Positions 35,583-43,919 of a stretch of DNA of 64,000 bases are shown here, in pieces (positions within the stretch are counted from its first letter, which is position 1; the number at the start of each line of letters is the position of its first letter). This DNA comes from an uncultured Lachnospiraceae bacterium. Its GTDB lineage: Bacteria; Bacillota; Clostridia; Lachnospirales; Lachnospiraceae. Where the stretch lies: positions 128,991-192,990 of the forward strand of contig CAJTQI010000008.1 in NCBI GenBank assembly GCA_910578645.1. Reading direction: 5' to 3'. Below the pieces are notes generated by a model. It was given only the letters and a program-made list of their open reading frames with translations, searched no databases and was not told where the DNA came from. The position numbers and the translations under genes are program-made.

Positions 35583-36581
35583 ATGGCAAGAAGAACCTTA
35601 TACGGCACAGTCATTGTGACCTATAGATGCAACGCCCACTGTAACATGTGCGATTGCTTTAAAGACCCTACCAGGCCGGAAGAGGAGATTACCCTGGCGG
35701 ATATCAAGAAATTGCCGGAGATGGCCTTTACGAATATCACAGGCGGGGAACCTTTTATCAGACAGGATATTCCCGATATCGTGCGGGAATTGTATAAGAA
35801 ATCTGACAGGATTGTCATATCCACTAACGGTTATTTTACGGACAGGATTATCGCCCTGTGCAGGGAATTTCCGAAAGTGGGCATCCGTATCAGCATAGAA
35901 GGACTACAGAAGACAAATGACGCCATAAGGGGTATACCTGACGGCTTCAACAGGGGATATAAGACGCTCAAGACATTGGTGGATATGGGGCACCCGGATG
36001 TGGGTTTTGGCATGACGGTGCAGGATATGAACTGTGAGGATTTAGTTCCCCTTTACAATATTGCCAATGATATGGGCATGGAGTTCGCCACCGCAACGCT
36101 GCACAATTCCTTCTATTTCAGGAAAACGGACAATAAGATTGACGACAAATATAAAGTGGCGCAGAATTTCGAGAAGTTAATTAACGAGCTTTTGAAGAGT
36201 AAGTCGCCCAAGAAATGGTTCCGCGCCTATTTTAACCATGGCTTGATTAATTATATCTATGGCAACAAGCGGCTTCTGCCCTGCGATATGTCCAGGAACG
36301 CGTTTTTTATCGACCCGTTCTGCGACGTGATTCCCTGTAACGGCATGGAGAAGAAGGCAGTCATGGGCAACCTCAGGGAGAAGACATGGGAGCAGCTATG
36401 GAACTCCCCGCAGGCGCACAAGGTCAGGGAATGTGCGAGAAATTGTGACAGAAATTGCTGGATGATTGGTTCCGCGTCTCCGGCAATGCATAAATATATT
36501 TGGGTGCCCGGATGGTGGGTTGTGAAACATAAGTTTCTGAAAGGCGGCAAATACAGTCTGAAGGAGAACAAATTTATATGA
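35583..36581 (+). CDS. Radical SAM/SPASM-type protein
   Basis: A 332-residue radical S-adenosylmethionine enzyme. CNAHCNMC (Cys16, Cys20, Cys23) is the 4Fe-4S-binding motif, followed by the NITGGEPF segment that binds the methionyl part of SAM and SISIEG-type RISIEGLQ. The C-terminal third has PFCDVIPCNG and CARNCDRNCW, a cysteine-rich auxiliary-cluster region of SPASM type. No small precursor peptide is visible nearby, so the substrate is more likely a sugar or lipid-linked intermediate than a peptide (inference). It is coupled to the next GT4 by an ATGA overlap. ATG 35583 is preceded by GGGAGA. Confidence 0.88.
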   Translation: MARRTLYGTVIVTYRCNAHCNMCDCFKDPTRPEEEITLADIKKLPEMAFTNITGGEPFIRQDIPDIVRELYKKSDRIVISTNGYFTDRIIALCREFPKVGIRISIEGLQKTNDAIRGIPDGFNRGYKTLKTLVDMGHPDVGFGMTVQDMNCEDLVPLYNIANDMGMEFATATLHNSFYFRKTDNKIDDKYKVAQNFEKLINELLKSKSPKKWFRAYFNHGLINYIYGNKRLLPCDMSRNAFFIDPFCDVIPCNGMEKKAVMGNLREKTWEQLWNSPQAHKVRECARNCDRNCWMIGSASPAMHKYIWVPGWWVVKHKFLKGGKYSLKENKFI

Positions 36582-37726
36582 AATTCCTGTATGTAGCCCC
36601 TCGTTACCACACCAACCAGACGGACATTATGAAAGGGCTGGTAGAACATGGACATGAGGTGTGTTTTATCAGCCATTATGCTGCAATCATAGAGGATTAT
36701 TCTTACGTGGCTCCGGTGGTATTGGGGTATTCACTCCTGTATCGGCTGCTTGATTTTTTGTATGTGAAGGTGATTCACAGAAAAGAGCCGACGGCGATTG
36801 TGTTCAAAATCCAGCACGGGTTTCCGCCTCTTTGCAAGCTTCGGAAGATGATTTATGATTTTGTCCCGGATGTGGTTATCCTGCGGGAGCGCTCTGTGTA
36901 TTCCATGGCGGCATATTATTTTTGTAAGAAAAAGCATTATCCGTGCATTCTTTATAACCAGAATCCCCTCTGGTCGGAGCCTGGAAAGACGGATTTTGCC
37001 CATCGCATGGTGAACAGGTTCTCGCCTAAGATACGCATGACGCCGGTGATGGGGGAGAAGAAGCCAGGGACGGCCATAGGGGAGAATGACTATTTCGTGC
37101 CTTTCGTGACGGAACCGCGCCGTATGCCATGGGAGAGGAGTTATTTTGCTGAGGATACGGTACATATTCTCTGTATCGGCAAATATGAAGTCAGGAAACA
37201 TCACTTGATGCTGTTACAGGCTGTGGAGAAGCTTAAGGACAGATACAAGATACACGTGACACTTGTGGGGGAAGCCACCAACCATTTCCAGAAGGAATAC
37301 TGCGCTAAGGTCAGGGAGTATGTGAAAGAACATCATATGGAAAGCATGGCTGAGGTAAAAGTCAATGTTCCCCGGGAGAAGATGGAACGGGAGTATCTGT
37401 CGGCTGATTTATATGTGATTCCCAGTACTCTCGAGATGGCGTCCGTGTCACAGTTAGAGGCAATGAGTTATTCTCTTCCGGTAATCTGCAGCGATACCAA
37501 CGGCACAGCCTGTTATGTGGAAGAAGGCGTGACCGGTTATCGGTTTCAGGATTGTAACCAGGAAGATTTGGAAGAAAAATTGGATAGAGTGCTGTCTGAC
37601 AGGATACAGATGCAAAAGATGGGGGCGGCAGGCTATCAGGCCGTTGTGGAAAAATATAATTTTGAGAATTATTTTGACACGGTGATGCGGATGAGGGGAC
37701 GGATTGTGGAGGAACAGTTATATTGA
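36578..37726 (+). CDS. GT4-like glycosyltransferase
   Basis: A 382-residue GT-B protein opening MKFLYVAPRYHTNQTDIMKGL, with the donor-domain start LCIGKYEVRKHHLMLLQAVE and STLEMASVSQLEAMSYSLPVI as the Glu-x7-Glu-type site, then DTNGTACYVEEGVTGY. The N-terminal domain is less conserved than in the other GT4s here, so acceptor choice probably differs. It starts on the last base pair group of the radical SAM gene (ATG 36578, stop 36579-36581), so the two are translated together and may act in one step series. Confidence 0.88.
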   Translation: MKFLYVAPRYHTNQTDIMKGLVEHGHEVCFISHYAAIIEDYSYVAPVVLGYSLLYRLLDFLYVKVIHRKEPTAIVFKIQHGFPPLCKLRKMIYDFVPDVVILRERSVYSMAAYYFCKKKHYPCILYNQNPLWSEPGKTDFAHRMVNRFSPKIRMTPVMGEKKPGTAIGENDYFVPFVTEPRRMPWERSYFAEDTVHILCIGKYEVRKHHLMLLQAVEKLKDRYKIHVTLVGEATNHFQKEYCAKVREYVKEHHMESMAEVKVNVPREKMEREYLSADLYVIPSTLEMASVSQLEAMSYSLPVICSDTNGTACYVEEGVTGYRFQDCNQEDLEEKLDRVLSDRIQMQKMGAAGYQAVVEKYNFENYFDTVMRMRGRIVEEQLY

Positions 37727-37746
37727 GGGTGAGAAGGTATTAGATT

Positions 37747-38610
37747 ATGAAACGAAAAATAAAAGACATTCTCGCAGCGATTGTCTATTTTCTATATGAA
37801 AAAGGCATTCTGCACAACCGCATAAAGGTACATACCATCGACGAGACGATTGATGAGCTTCTCTATACGGGCAAGAGCATGGTGCGTTTCGGGGACGGTG
37901 AGATTGTGATGATAAAAGGAGTCGACTTGATGCTCCAGAAGGCGTCGCCGGAGATTGGGGAAGGACTCAGTAAGATACTGGCGTATCCTTATGATGACCT
38001 GATAGTGACTATTCCGGGGATTTTTGATACTCTTTCGGACCATCTCCCACAGAGCCGGCAGTTCTGGAAAGACCACCTGCTTTTTTGCCGGAAGACCTAT
38101 GAAAAATACTGCAATCCGAACAGGATTTATTATACGACTTTTGTATCCCGCTGCTATTATTATGCAAAAGACCGCAGTAATTGTGGCAGATGGTTTGCAA
38201 AAATAAGAAAAATATGGGAAAATAGAGACATTGTGGTTGTGGAAGGCACCAAAAGCCACAATGGCGTGGGCAATGATTTGCTTGACAGTGCAAGAAGCAT
38301 TGAGCGAATTATCTGTCCCCCAAGCGATGCATATGGGGCGCTGCCTGAGATTTTAGAAGCGTGTATGTGCTATGGCAGGGACAGGATGTTTTTACTGTCC
38401 GTAGGGGTGGCGGCGAAATTTTTGGCAGTTGAATTGTTCCGGCAAGGATACCGGGTGTTAGATATCGGTAACCTGGACATGGAGTACGAATGGTATGTGA
38501 GGCAGACGCCGGGCAAGACAGCGATAGAAAAACACAGTGTTGTGGGTGAGGCGGCCAACCGTGCGGCCGGGTATGAAGAATATCTGGAGCAGGTGAAAGT
38601 GTGGCTGTAA
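37747..38610 (+). CDS. GT-D fold glycosyltransferase (DUF1792-like)
   Basis: A 287-residue protein of the GT-D group (DUF1792, SP_1767 family), known from a streptococcal serine-rich adhesin glucosyltransferase. It has the signature RFGDGE at residues 47-52 with the Asp-x-Glu metal site, YTTFVSRCYYY, and VVVEGTKSHNGVGNDLL. The N-terminus has a short amphipathic or hydrophobic helix (ILAAIVYFLY) that may attach it to the membrane. ATG 37747 follows GAGAAGG. It could extend either the glycan or a protein-linked sugar. Confidence 0.85.
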   Translation: MKRKIKDILAAIVYFLYEKGILHNRIKVHTIDETIDELLYTGKSMVRFGDGEIVMIKGVDLMLQKASPEIGEGLSKILAYPYDDLIVTIPGIFDTLSDHLPQSRQFWKDHLLFCRKTYEKYCNPNRIYYTTFVSRCYYYAKDRSNCGRWFAKIRKIWENRDIVVVEGTKSHNGVGNDLLDSARSIERIICPPSDAYGALPEILEACMCYGRDRMFLLSVGVAAKFLAVELFRQGYRVLDIGNLDMEYEWYVRQTPGKTAIEKHSVVGEAANRAAGYEEYLEQVKVWL

Positions 38611-38631
38611 CGGATGTAGAGGAATACTTGC

Positions 38632-38679
38632 GTCTGCCCTCACCTGACACAAACTCGTTGTGTGCAGAGCGCGCAGAAA
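38632..38679 (+). repeat. Intergenic repeat, copy 1 (CTCAC-TGACACAAACTCGTT)
   Basis: The segment shares CTCAC, TGACACAAACTCGTT and GCGCAGAAA with the one at 39325-39376. Both copies lie immediately upstream of a gene start: here ATG 38691 and there ATG 39388. The ends TCTGCCC and GCGCAGA can pair imperfectly. The two copies flank the hexapeptide acetyltransferase gene, so that gene may have moved as a cassette between repeats, or the repeat may be a regulatory site. Confidence 0.5.
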
Positions 38680-38690
38680 TGGGGATTAAC

Positions 38691-39269
38691 ATGATAGACA
38701 GCAAAGAAACTTATAGGCGTTATCTGAAACAGGACCAAGTGGCGCTTGGCAGGAAGCGGGACAGGCGCCCCAGACTTTTTGGGGATGAAATATGGAAATT
38801 TGAGATATTGCTGCGCAAGGTAGAGTATGACATAAACTGCCGGAAAGGATTGGCCAGGCTGTTAGTCGGCAAATACCATAAGTTTCGGTTTCACAGGTTG
38901 AGCGTGAAGCTGGGATTTACCATTCCGCCCAATGTATTCCAGGGCGGGCTGTCGATTCCCCATTATGGAACCATCGTGGTACATGGCAACGTCCGGGCAG
39001 GGATGAACTGCAGGCTGCAGGAGGGTGTGACCATCGGTGCCACAGGTGGAAGCCACGAAGCGGCGGTTATCGGGAATCACTGCTATTTTGGCAGCGGCGC
39101 CAAAATAATCGGTGCAGTCACCATAGCCGATGATGTGGCGATAGGTGCGGGGGCGGTGGTGACGAAGGATATCACGGAACCAGGAACTACCTGGGCAGGC
39201 GTGCCTGCGAAGAAGATAAGCGGGCAGGATTCACACGGCAATTTGTGCAAAGATATTTTTACTTCATAA
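38691..39269 (+). CDS. Serine acetyltransferase-like hexapeptide O-acetyltransferase
   Basis: A 192-residue left-handed beta-helix acetyltransferase. The part FQGGLSIPHYGTIVVHGN and EGVTIGATGG, with repeats through VTIADDVAIGAGAVVTKDI and a closing WAGVPAKKIS, matches the C-terminal half of serine acetyltransferases. The N-terminal helical domain of CysE is reduced to about 90 residues, so this is likely a glycan O-acetyltransferase rather than a cysteine-pathway enzyme. The frame is open from GTG 38601, but ATG 38691 has TGGGGA just upstream. It is flanked by the two repeat copies. Confidence 0.85.
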   Translation: MIDSKETYRRYLKQDQVALGRKRDRRPRLFGDEIWKFEILLRKVEYDINCRKGLARLLVGKYHKFRFHRLSVKLGFTIPPNVFQGGLSIPHYGTIVVHGNVRAGMNCRLQEGVTIGATGGSHEAAVIGNHCYFGSGAKIIGAVTIADDVAIGAGAVVTKDITEPGTTWAGVPAKKISGQDSHGNLCKDIFTS

Positions 39270-39278
39270 AAGAGGACA

Positions 39279-39313
39279 GTGTGAAAAATCCATATGCGGA
39301 AGATTTTCCACAC
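39279..39313 (+). other. Stable hairpin in the gap before ABC transporter copy 2
   Basis: GTGTGAAAAATC (39279-39290) pairs with GATTTTCCACAC (39302-39313) at 11 of 12 positions around an 11-base loop. It begins nine bases after the acetyltransferase stop. No T-run follows, so it is not a standard terminator. Repeat copy 2 follows directly. Confidence 0.5.
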
Positions 39314-39324
39314 GCGAGATTTGT

Positions 39325-39376
39325 GTCTGCGCTCACTTGACACAAACTCGTTATGCGCAAAGAACATGCGCAGAAA
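39325..39376 (+). repeat. Intergenic repeat, copy 2
   Basis: This copy shares its core (CTCAC, TGACACAAACTCGTT, GCGCAGAAA) with 38632-38679 and differs in a few single bases plus a short AAAGAACAT-type addition. Here TCTGCGC (39326-39332) pairs perfectly with GCGCAGA (39368-39374), and TGCGCA occurs twice (39354-39359 and 39367-39372), which gives an alternative stem. Confidence 0.5.
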
Positions 39377-39387
39377 AGAGGAGCTTT

Positions 39388-41163
39388 ATGGGCGGAATGA
39401 GAGAAAATACAAGGGTGGGGATGCTCACCAAACTGGGATACATTTTTGATAAAAGGGACAAATGGAAAATATTTATGCTTCTGCTTGCCGTTGTGGTGGG
39501 AAGTTTCTTGGAGCTTCTTGGCGTCACGATTTTTATGCCGTTCATCAATATTATTACGGAGCCGTCAACCATCCGTAAGACATGGTATCTTAGGTGGGCA
39601 TATGATTTGTTTCATTTCCGCTCTCCTAAGGATTTTCTGATTGCGTTGTCGGCGGGAATTATCTTCGTATATGTCATAAAAAATGTGTACCTGATTATAG
39701 AGAAAAGTTATATTTACAGGTTTTCCTATAATACCCAGATGAAGCTTTCCACAAGGCTTTTGAATACTTATATGAAAGAGCCATATACGTTCCATCTGAA
39801 TAAGAATATCGCCACTTTACAAAGAAGCTTACAGGAAGATACGTCGAAATTTATGCAGGTCATTTTGTATTCCCTGGAGTTGGTGGCGGAGTTGGCGGTC
39901 TGTTTTGTGCTTATGGTGTATCTTTTGTTTGTCAGTAAATCCATTACCATCATCGTGTTGGGATTGTTGGTGGTATGCGTGGGTTCTTTCCTGCTTCTGA
40001 CGAGAAAATACAGCCGTAAACTGGGGCAGGATAACCAGGGATACCAAGGTAAGATTTACCAGTGGATGAATCAGGCGTTAGGCGGCATCAAAGAGATTAA
40101 GATACTGGAGCGGGAAGAATTTTTTACCGGGGAATACCGGAAATATTATATGAAATTTGCCAGAGGGCTACGAATTGCCAGAACAATTTCCATTCTTCCT
40201 AAGTATGCGGTGGAGGCTGTGGCGATTTCAGGACTTCTTGTGGCGATTATCGTAAAACTGATGTTTGGAGAGGCGGACATGGCTTATTACATTCCGCAGC
40301 TTACGGTGTTCGCCGTGGCGGCTTTCCGTCTGATGCCAAGCGTGGGGCGTATCAATGAACATGCCACCAATATGCTGTATGCCCTGCCTTCCGTGGAATT
40401 GGTCTATCATGATTTGGTGGAAATCGAAGACTATATCGAGAAGCAGGACAGCGAAGTCAGGGAAGACTGGGATTTACAGGCAGGCATTGAAGTGAAGAAT
40501 GTGACATACTGCTATCCCGATACGGACGAGCCTGTCATAGACAATGCCAGTCTGTCAGTGAAGAAAGGTAAGACGGTAGCTTTCATCGGGGCTTCCGGAG
40601 CAGGCAAGACCACGATGGTGGACATTATATTAGGGCTTTTGACGCCCCAGAAGGGCGTTGTCATGGCGGATAACATAAATGTGCATGAAAAGCCAAAGAC
40701 TTTCCACGCACAGGTGGGTTATATCCCCCAGGTAATTTATCTGTCCGATGACACCATCCGCAATAACATTGCTTTCGGTGTGAGGAAAGAGGATATCGAT
40801 GAAAAAGCGGTGCTGCAGGCAATGGAGAAGGCACAGCTTACGGAGTTTATCGGGAGTCTTCCCCATGGCCTTGACACGATTGTAGGTGACAGAGGTGTCA
40901 GGTTGTCCGGTGGGCAAAGACAGCGTATCGGTATAGCCAGGGCGCTCTACCATGACCCGGAGATACTGGTTCTGGATGAAGCCACGTCGGCTCTTGATAA
41001 TGACACGGAGGCGGCCGTGATGGAAGCCATCGAACACTTACAGGGTGTGAAGACGATGATTATTATTGCCCATAGGCTTACCACTATCCGCAGTGTGGAC
41101 TTGATTTATGAGGTGGGCGATGGCAAGGTAGTAAAGAAGCGTAAAGAGGAAGTATTTTCATAA
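39388..41163 (+). CDS. PglK-like ABC transporter (permease-ATPase), copy 2
   Basis: A 591-residue half-transporter with six N-terminal membrane helices and a C-terminal ATPase: Walker A GASGAGKT near residue 401, signature LSGGQRQRIGIARAL near 506, Walker B LVLDEATSALD, and IIAHRLTTI. Overall it parallels copies 1 and 3 from the first LGYIFDKRDKWK segment on. Role: flipping a lipid-linked oligosaccharide (inference from PglK). The open frame extends to 39337, but that part runs through the repeat; ATG 39388 follows AGAGGAG. It is followed after 22 bases by the Gtr-like trio. Confidence 0.9.
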   Translation: MGGMRENTRVGMLTKLGYIFDKRDKWKIFMLLLAVVVGSFLELLGVTIFMPFINIITEPSTIRKTWYLRWAYDLFHFRSPKDFLIALSAGIIFVYVIKNVYLIIEKSYIYRFSYNTQMKLSTRLLNTYMKEPYTFHLNKNIATLQRSLQEDTSKFMQVILYSLELVAELAVCFVLMVYLLFVSKSITIIVLGLLVVCVGSFLLLTRKYSRKLGQDNQGYQGKIYQWMNQALGGIKEIKILEREEFFTGEYRKYYMKFARGLRIARTISILPKYAVEAVAISGLLVAIIVKLMFGEADMAYYIPQLTVFAVAAFRLMPSVGRINEHATNMLYALPSVELVYHDLVEIEDYIEKQDSEVREDWDLQAGIEVKNVTYCYPDTDEPVIDNASLSVKKGKTVAFIGASGAGKTTMVDIILGLLTPQKGVVMADNINVHEKPKTFHAQVGYIPQVIYLSDDTIRNNIAFGVRKEDIDEKAVLQAMEKAQLTEFIGSLPHGLDTIVGDRGVRLSGGQRQRIGIARALYHDPEILVLDEATSALDNDTEAAVMEAIEHLQGVKTMIIIAHRLTTIRSVDLIYEVGDGKVVKKRKEEVFS

Positions 41164-41185
41164 GATATGACAGAGGAATTTTCGT

Positions 41186-42808
41186 ATGGACACAGTGCTG
41201 CAAAATAAGAAACATCATATATTTTCTGACAGGCGTGGCGACATGCTGTTTCTTCTGTCCCTTATTGTAATTGCCATGGCGGCTTTCACGTTTCTTGGGT
41301 CTGACAGTTATGTCTTGTTTGCCGACAGCGGAAGTTATATTGAGATGGAACGGTATATGGAAGGGGTTATGCCTGTCTATCCGCTTTTCATAAGGCTTAA
41401 TAAGATATTGTTTGGAGAAGCTGTTTATCTACAGGCGGTGGTGACGGAGCAGGCTGTTTTTGCCAGTGTATGCGTGGCGGTGTTTACGAATCTGTTACGC
41501 AGGCAGTTTAGGCTTGGCTATCCGGAATCTTACTGTCTGTTCTTGTTCTCGCTGCTTCCCTTTACGACGGATATGCCGGATGCGATGACGACGCAGGAAA
41601 TTCTTACGGAAGGGATTGCTTATGCCGGATTTTATTTGTTTATGACTGTTTTACTCAAGGCTGTCTGGACAAAAAAACTGGGATATATACTGGGTTTGTT
41701 TATCATTACTTTATTTTTGTCTGCTACCCGCTCGCAACTTCAGATTCTGTTCGGAGTGTGCGGAATTATTTTCTTCTATATTGTTGTGATGGGCGACGGG
41801 ACGAAGGCGGACAGAAAAAGAGTGCTTTACGTGCTGTCCGGCATAGTGGGCTGTCTATGTATTGGTCTTGCAGGTGTTTCCTGTACCAGCAGATTAAATA
41901 CAGGCTATCAGGAGATGATAAGGCGTTACACGGCCAGGCTGCAGGCGATAGAGGATGCCGCTTTGGAAGAAAAAACGGCGGCGGAAAGCGGTGCGGAAAT
42001 GTCGGCGGGCACCGTCACGCAAAGCAGCCTGGAAAATACAGAGGATTCAGACAGTGAAACAGAATGGTCGGCGGTGCCGTCCCAATATACATCCTTGATT
42101 TTCGCCAGGGGAATGTACGAAGCGGATTATGAAGATTACCAACTTTTTGAGGAAGAAGAGATGCGGCAGTTGTTTCTGCGTTTATATGAGACGGCTGACG
42201 AAAATGAAGACTTATATATTTATGCCAGTCCAGGGCTGTGGATGTGGAAAGATATTGTGGGCGGTATTGGCTCGGTAGGTAATAAATGTTTCTATACATT
42301 GGACGATTTTTATAGGGAGATGCCGGGAATTACGAAGCAAAACGACTATAACCAGATTCGGAATAAGAGCGCAAGCCAGATTGGATGGACACTGTTAAAG
42401 GCACATTGGCCTAGATTCTTATACCACACGCTGATGTTACTTCCCCAAGCATTTATCTGTACGGTATTTTTCCAGATTGCCAGGATATATCTATTGTGCC
42501 ATCTGGTTACCCTGTTTTTGTATGTCAGTGCGGCGGCATTGATGGTCTGGGCATATGCGGATAAGAAGGTGGATAAAGCCTATGGGGAATTTATGGCCGC
42601 GGTTCTGGGGACAAACATTTTAATGGTTATTGTCATTTCCCTCGTTTTTTTCGGGCAGCAAAGGTATCTGGTGTATAATTTCGGGATATTTTATATGGTA
42701 TATTTCCTGTTCTTGCTGCAGTTGTGGAAACAATATGGAAAGAATTGGTTAGAGAGGTTAAATTCCCGCGGCGCAGACAAATGGAGGTTAACGTGGAGAA
42801 AGTCCTGA
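41186..42808 (+). CDS. Polytopic membrane protein, probable GT-C-type transferase
   Basis: A 540-residue protein with an N-terminal cytoplasmic tail, a helix near residues 20-38, and about ten more helices. The first external loop has VLFADSGSYIEMERYMEG, with acidic residues placed as in GT-C enzymes. A long external loop (about residues 250-330) contains an unusual run rich in Glu, Ser and Thr (near 255-300). I do not recognise a named family. Its position directly before a DPM1-like GT2 and a DUF2304 gene suggests it receives a polyprenyl-phosphate sugar made by them. The end overlaps the next gene by 16 bases. ATG 41186 follows AGAGGA. Confidence 0.75.
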   Translation: MDTVLQNKKHHIFSDRRGDMLFLLSLIVIAMAAFTFLGSDSYVLFADSGSYIEMERYMEGVMPVYPLFIRLNKILFGEAVYLQAVVTEQAVFASVCVAVFTNLLRRQFRLGYPESYCLFLFSLLPFTTDMPDAMTTQEILTEGIAYAGFYLFMTVLLKAVWTKKLGYILGLFIITLFLSATRSQLQILFGVCGIIFFYIVVMGDGTKADRKRVLYVLSGIVGCLCIGLAGVSCTSRLNTGYQEMIRRYTARLQAIEDAALEEKTAAESGAEMSAGTVTQSSLENTEDSDSETEWSAVPSQYTSLIFARGMYEADYEDYQLFEEEEMRQLFLRLYETADENEDLYIYASPGLWMWKDIVGGIGSVGNKCFYTLDDFYREMPGITKQNDYNQIRNKSASQIGWTLLKAHWPRFLYHTLMLLPQAFICTVFFQIARIYLLCHLVTLFLYVSAAALMVWAYADKKVDKAYGEFMAAVLGTNILMVIVISLVFFGQQRYLVYNFGIFYMVYFLFLLQLWKQYGKNWLERLNSRGADKWRLTWRKS

Positions 42809-43503
42809 TTATTATTCCTGCCTACAATGAGGAAGATAGTATCGAGAAAGTGGTAGATAATTTCATAGAAAATTTTCCCCAGTATGATTATGTCATCGTC
42901 AATGACGGTTCCACAGACCATACGAAGGACGTATGCCGGGACAAGGGGTACGAGGTGCTGAATCTGCCCATCAATATGGGGATTGGCGGGGCGGTTCAGA
43001 CGGGCTACAGGTATGCTCTTGACAACGGTTATGATATGGCGGTTCAGGTGGACGGTGACGGACAGCACGACGTATCGTTTCTGGAAAACATGATACGGTA
43101 TATGGAAGAAGAAGGGGCGGACTGTGTGATTGGCTCCCGGTTTGTGGAAAAAGAAGGATTCCAGTCGTCCGGCCTGCGCAGAGTGGGAATCAAGTTTTTA
43201 AGTGTCCTGGGATGGATGCTGACCGGGGTGCGGGTAAGGGACATTACCAGTGGGTTCCGTCTCGTAAACAGCAGGTTTATCCAAATTTTTGCCCAGGACT
43301 ATCCCTCCGATTACCCGGAGCCTGAGGCGATGGTCATTGCGGCGGTTTACGGCGGGAAAATCAGGGAATATCCGGTGATTATGCGTGACAGGGAGAGCGG
43401 GACAAGCTCGATTACCCTCAGGAAATCGGTCTACTATATGTTTAAAGTGACCTTGGCAATGCTGGTCCGCCGGCTGAGCTTCGGTGTCAGGAGGAGTAAA
43501 TGA
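42793..43503 (+). CDS. DPM1/GtrB-like GT2 polyprenyl-phosphate glycosyltransferase
   Basis: A 236-residue GT2 enzyme of the dolichyl-phosphate mannose synthase type, which makes a polyprenyl-phosphate monosaccharide. Markers are LIIIPAYNEEDSIEKVV, VIVNDGSTDHT, MAVQVDGDGQHD with the metal-binding DGDGQHD, CVIGSRF and VRDITSGFRLVN. There are no C-terminal membrane helices, so it is the short soluble form. The frame is open from 42724, but GTG 42793 has TGGAGG five bases upstream and begins where the fold begins. An ATGA overlap couples it to DUF2304. Confidence 0.9.
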   Translation: MEKVLIIIPAYNEEDSIEKVVDNFIENFPQYDYVIVNDGSTDHTKDVCRDKGYEVLNLPINMGIGGAVQTGYRYALDNGYDMAVQVDGDGQHDVSFLENMIRYMEEEGADCVIGSRFVEKEGFQSSGLRRVGIKFLSVLGWMLTGVRVRDITSGFRLVNSRFIQIFAQDYPSDYPEPEAMVIAAVYGGKIREYPVIMRDRESGTSSITLRKSVYYMFKVTLAMLVRRLSFGVRRSK

Positions 43504-43919
43504 TACCACAGACTTTACAGATTACGTTATCCGTAGCTGTGATTTGCTACTTTATTATCATCTTATATTATCTGAAAAAACGCATGCTGGAACTAAAATA
43601 TACGCTGATTTGGCTTGTGGCGGGCGTGGTCATGGGAATCATGATTTATTTCCCGGAGCTGCTTGTACATTTTGTGGGAATATTCGGCATCCAGAGCAAT
43701 ATGAACGGGCTTTATATTCTCTGCATTGCGTTTATTTTTATGATTTTGATGACGCTTACTTCCATCGCCTCCAGGCAGCAGCTAAAGGTTCGGATACTGA
43801 TTCAGGAAATCAGTATGATGGAGAAGCGGATTAGGGAGTTGGAGAAGGCGGCAGAGAGGCAGATGCAGGAAAAGCAAAAGGAAGAAAGCAGAAATGAAAA
43901 CGGAAAACATAGCGGTTGA
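43500..43919 (+). CDS. DUF2304 small membrane protein
   Basis: A 139-residue protein with three N-terminal hydrophobic helices (about residues 7-25, 34-51 and 66-86) and a charged coiled-coil-like tail from about residue 95. YTLIWLVAGVVMGIMIYFPEL is the recognisable DUF2304 core. In many bacteria and archaea DUF2304 genes follow a DPM1-like GT2, as here. Its function is not known; by position it could recruit the GT2 to the membrane or assist movement of the polyprenyl-phosphate sugar. ATG 43500 overlaps the GT2 stop, and its own end overlaps the next gene by 26 bases. Confidence 0.88.
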   Translation: MIPQTLQITLSVAVICYFIIILYYLKKRMLELKYTLIWLVAGVVMGIMIYFPELLVHFVGIFGIQSNMNGLYILCIAFIFMILMTLTSIASRQQLKVRILIQEISMMEKRIRELEKAAERQMQEKQKEESRNENGKHSG

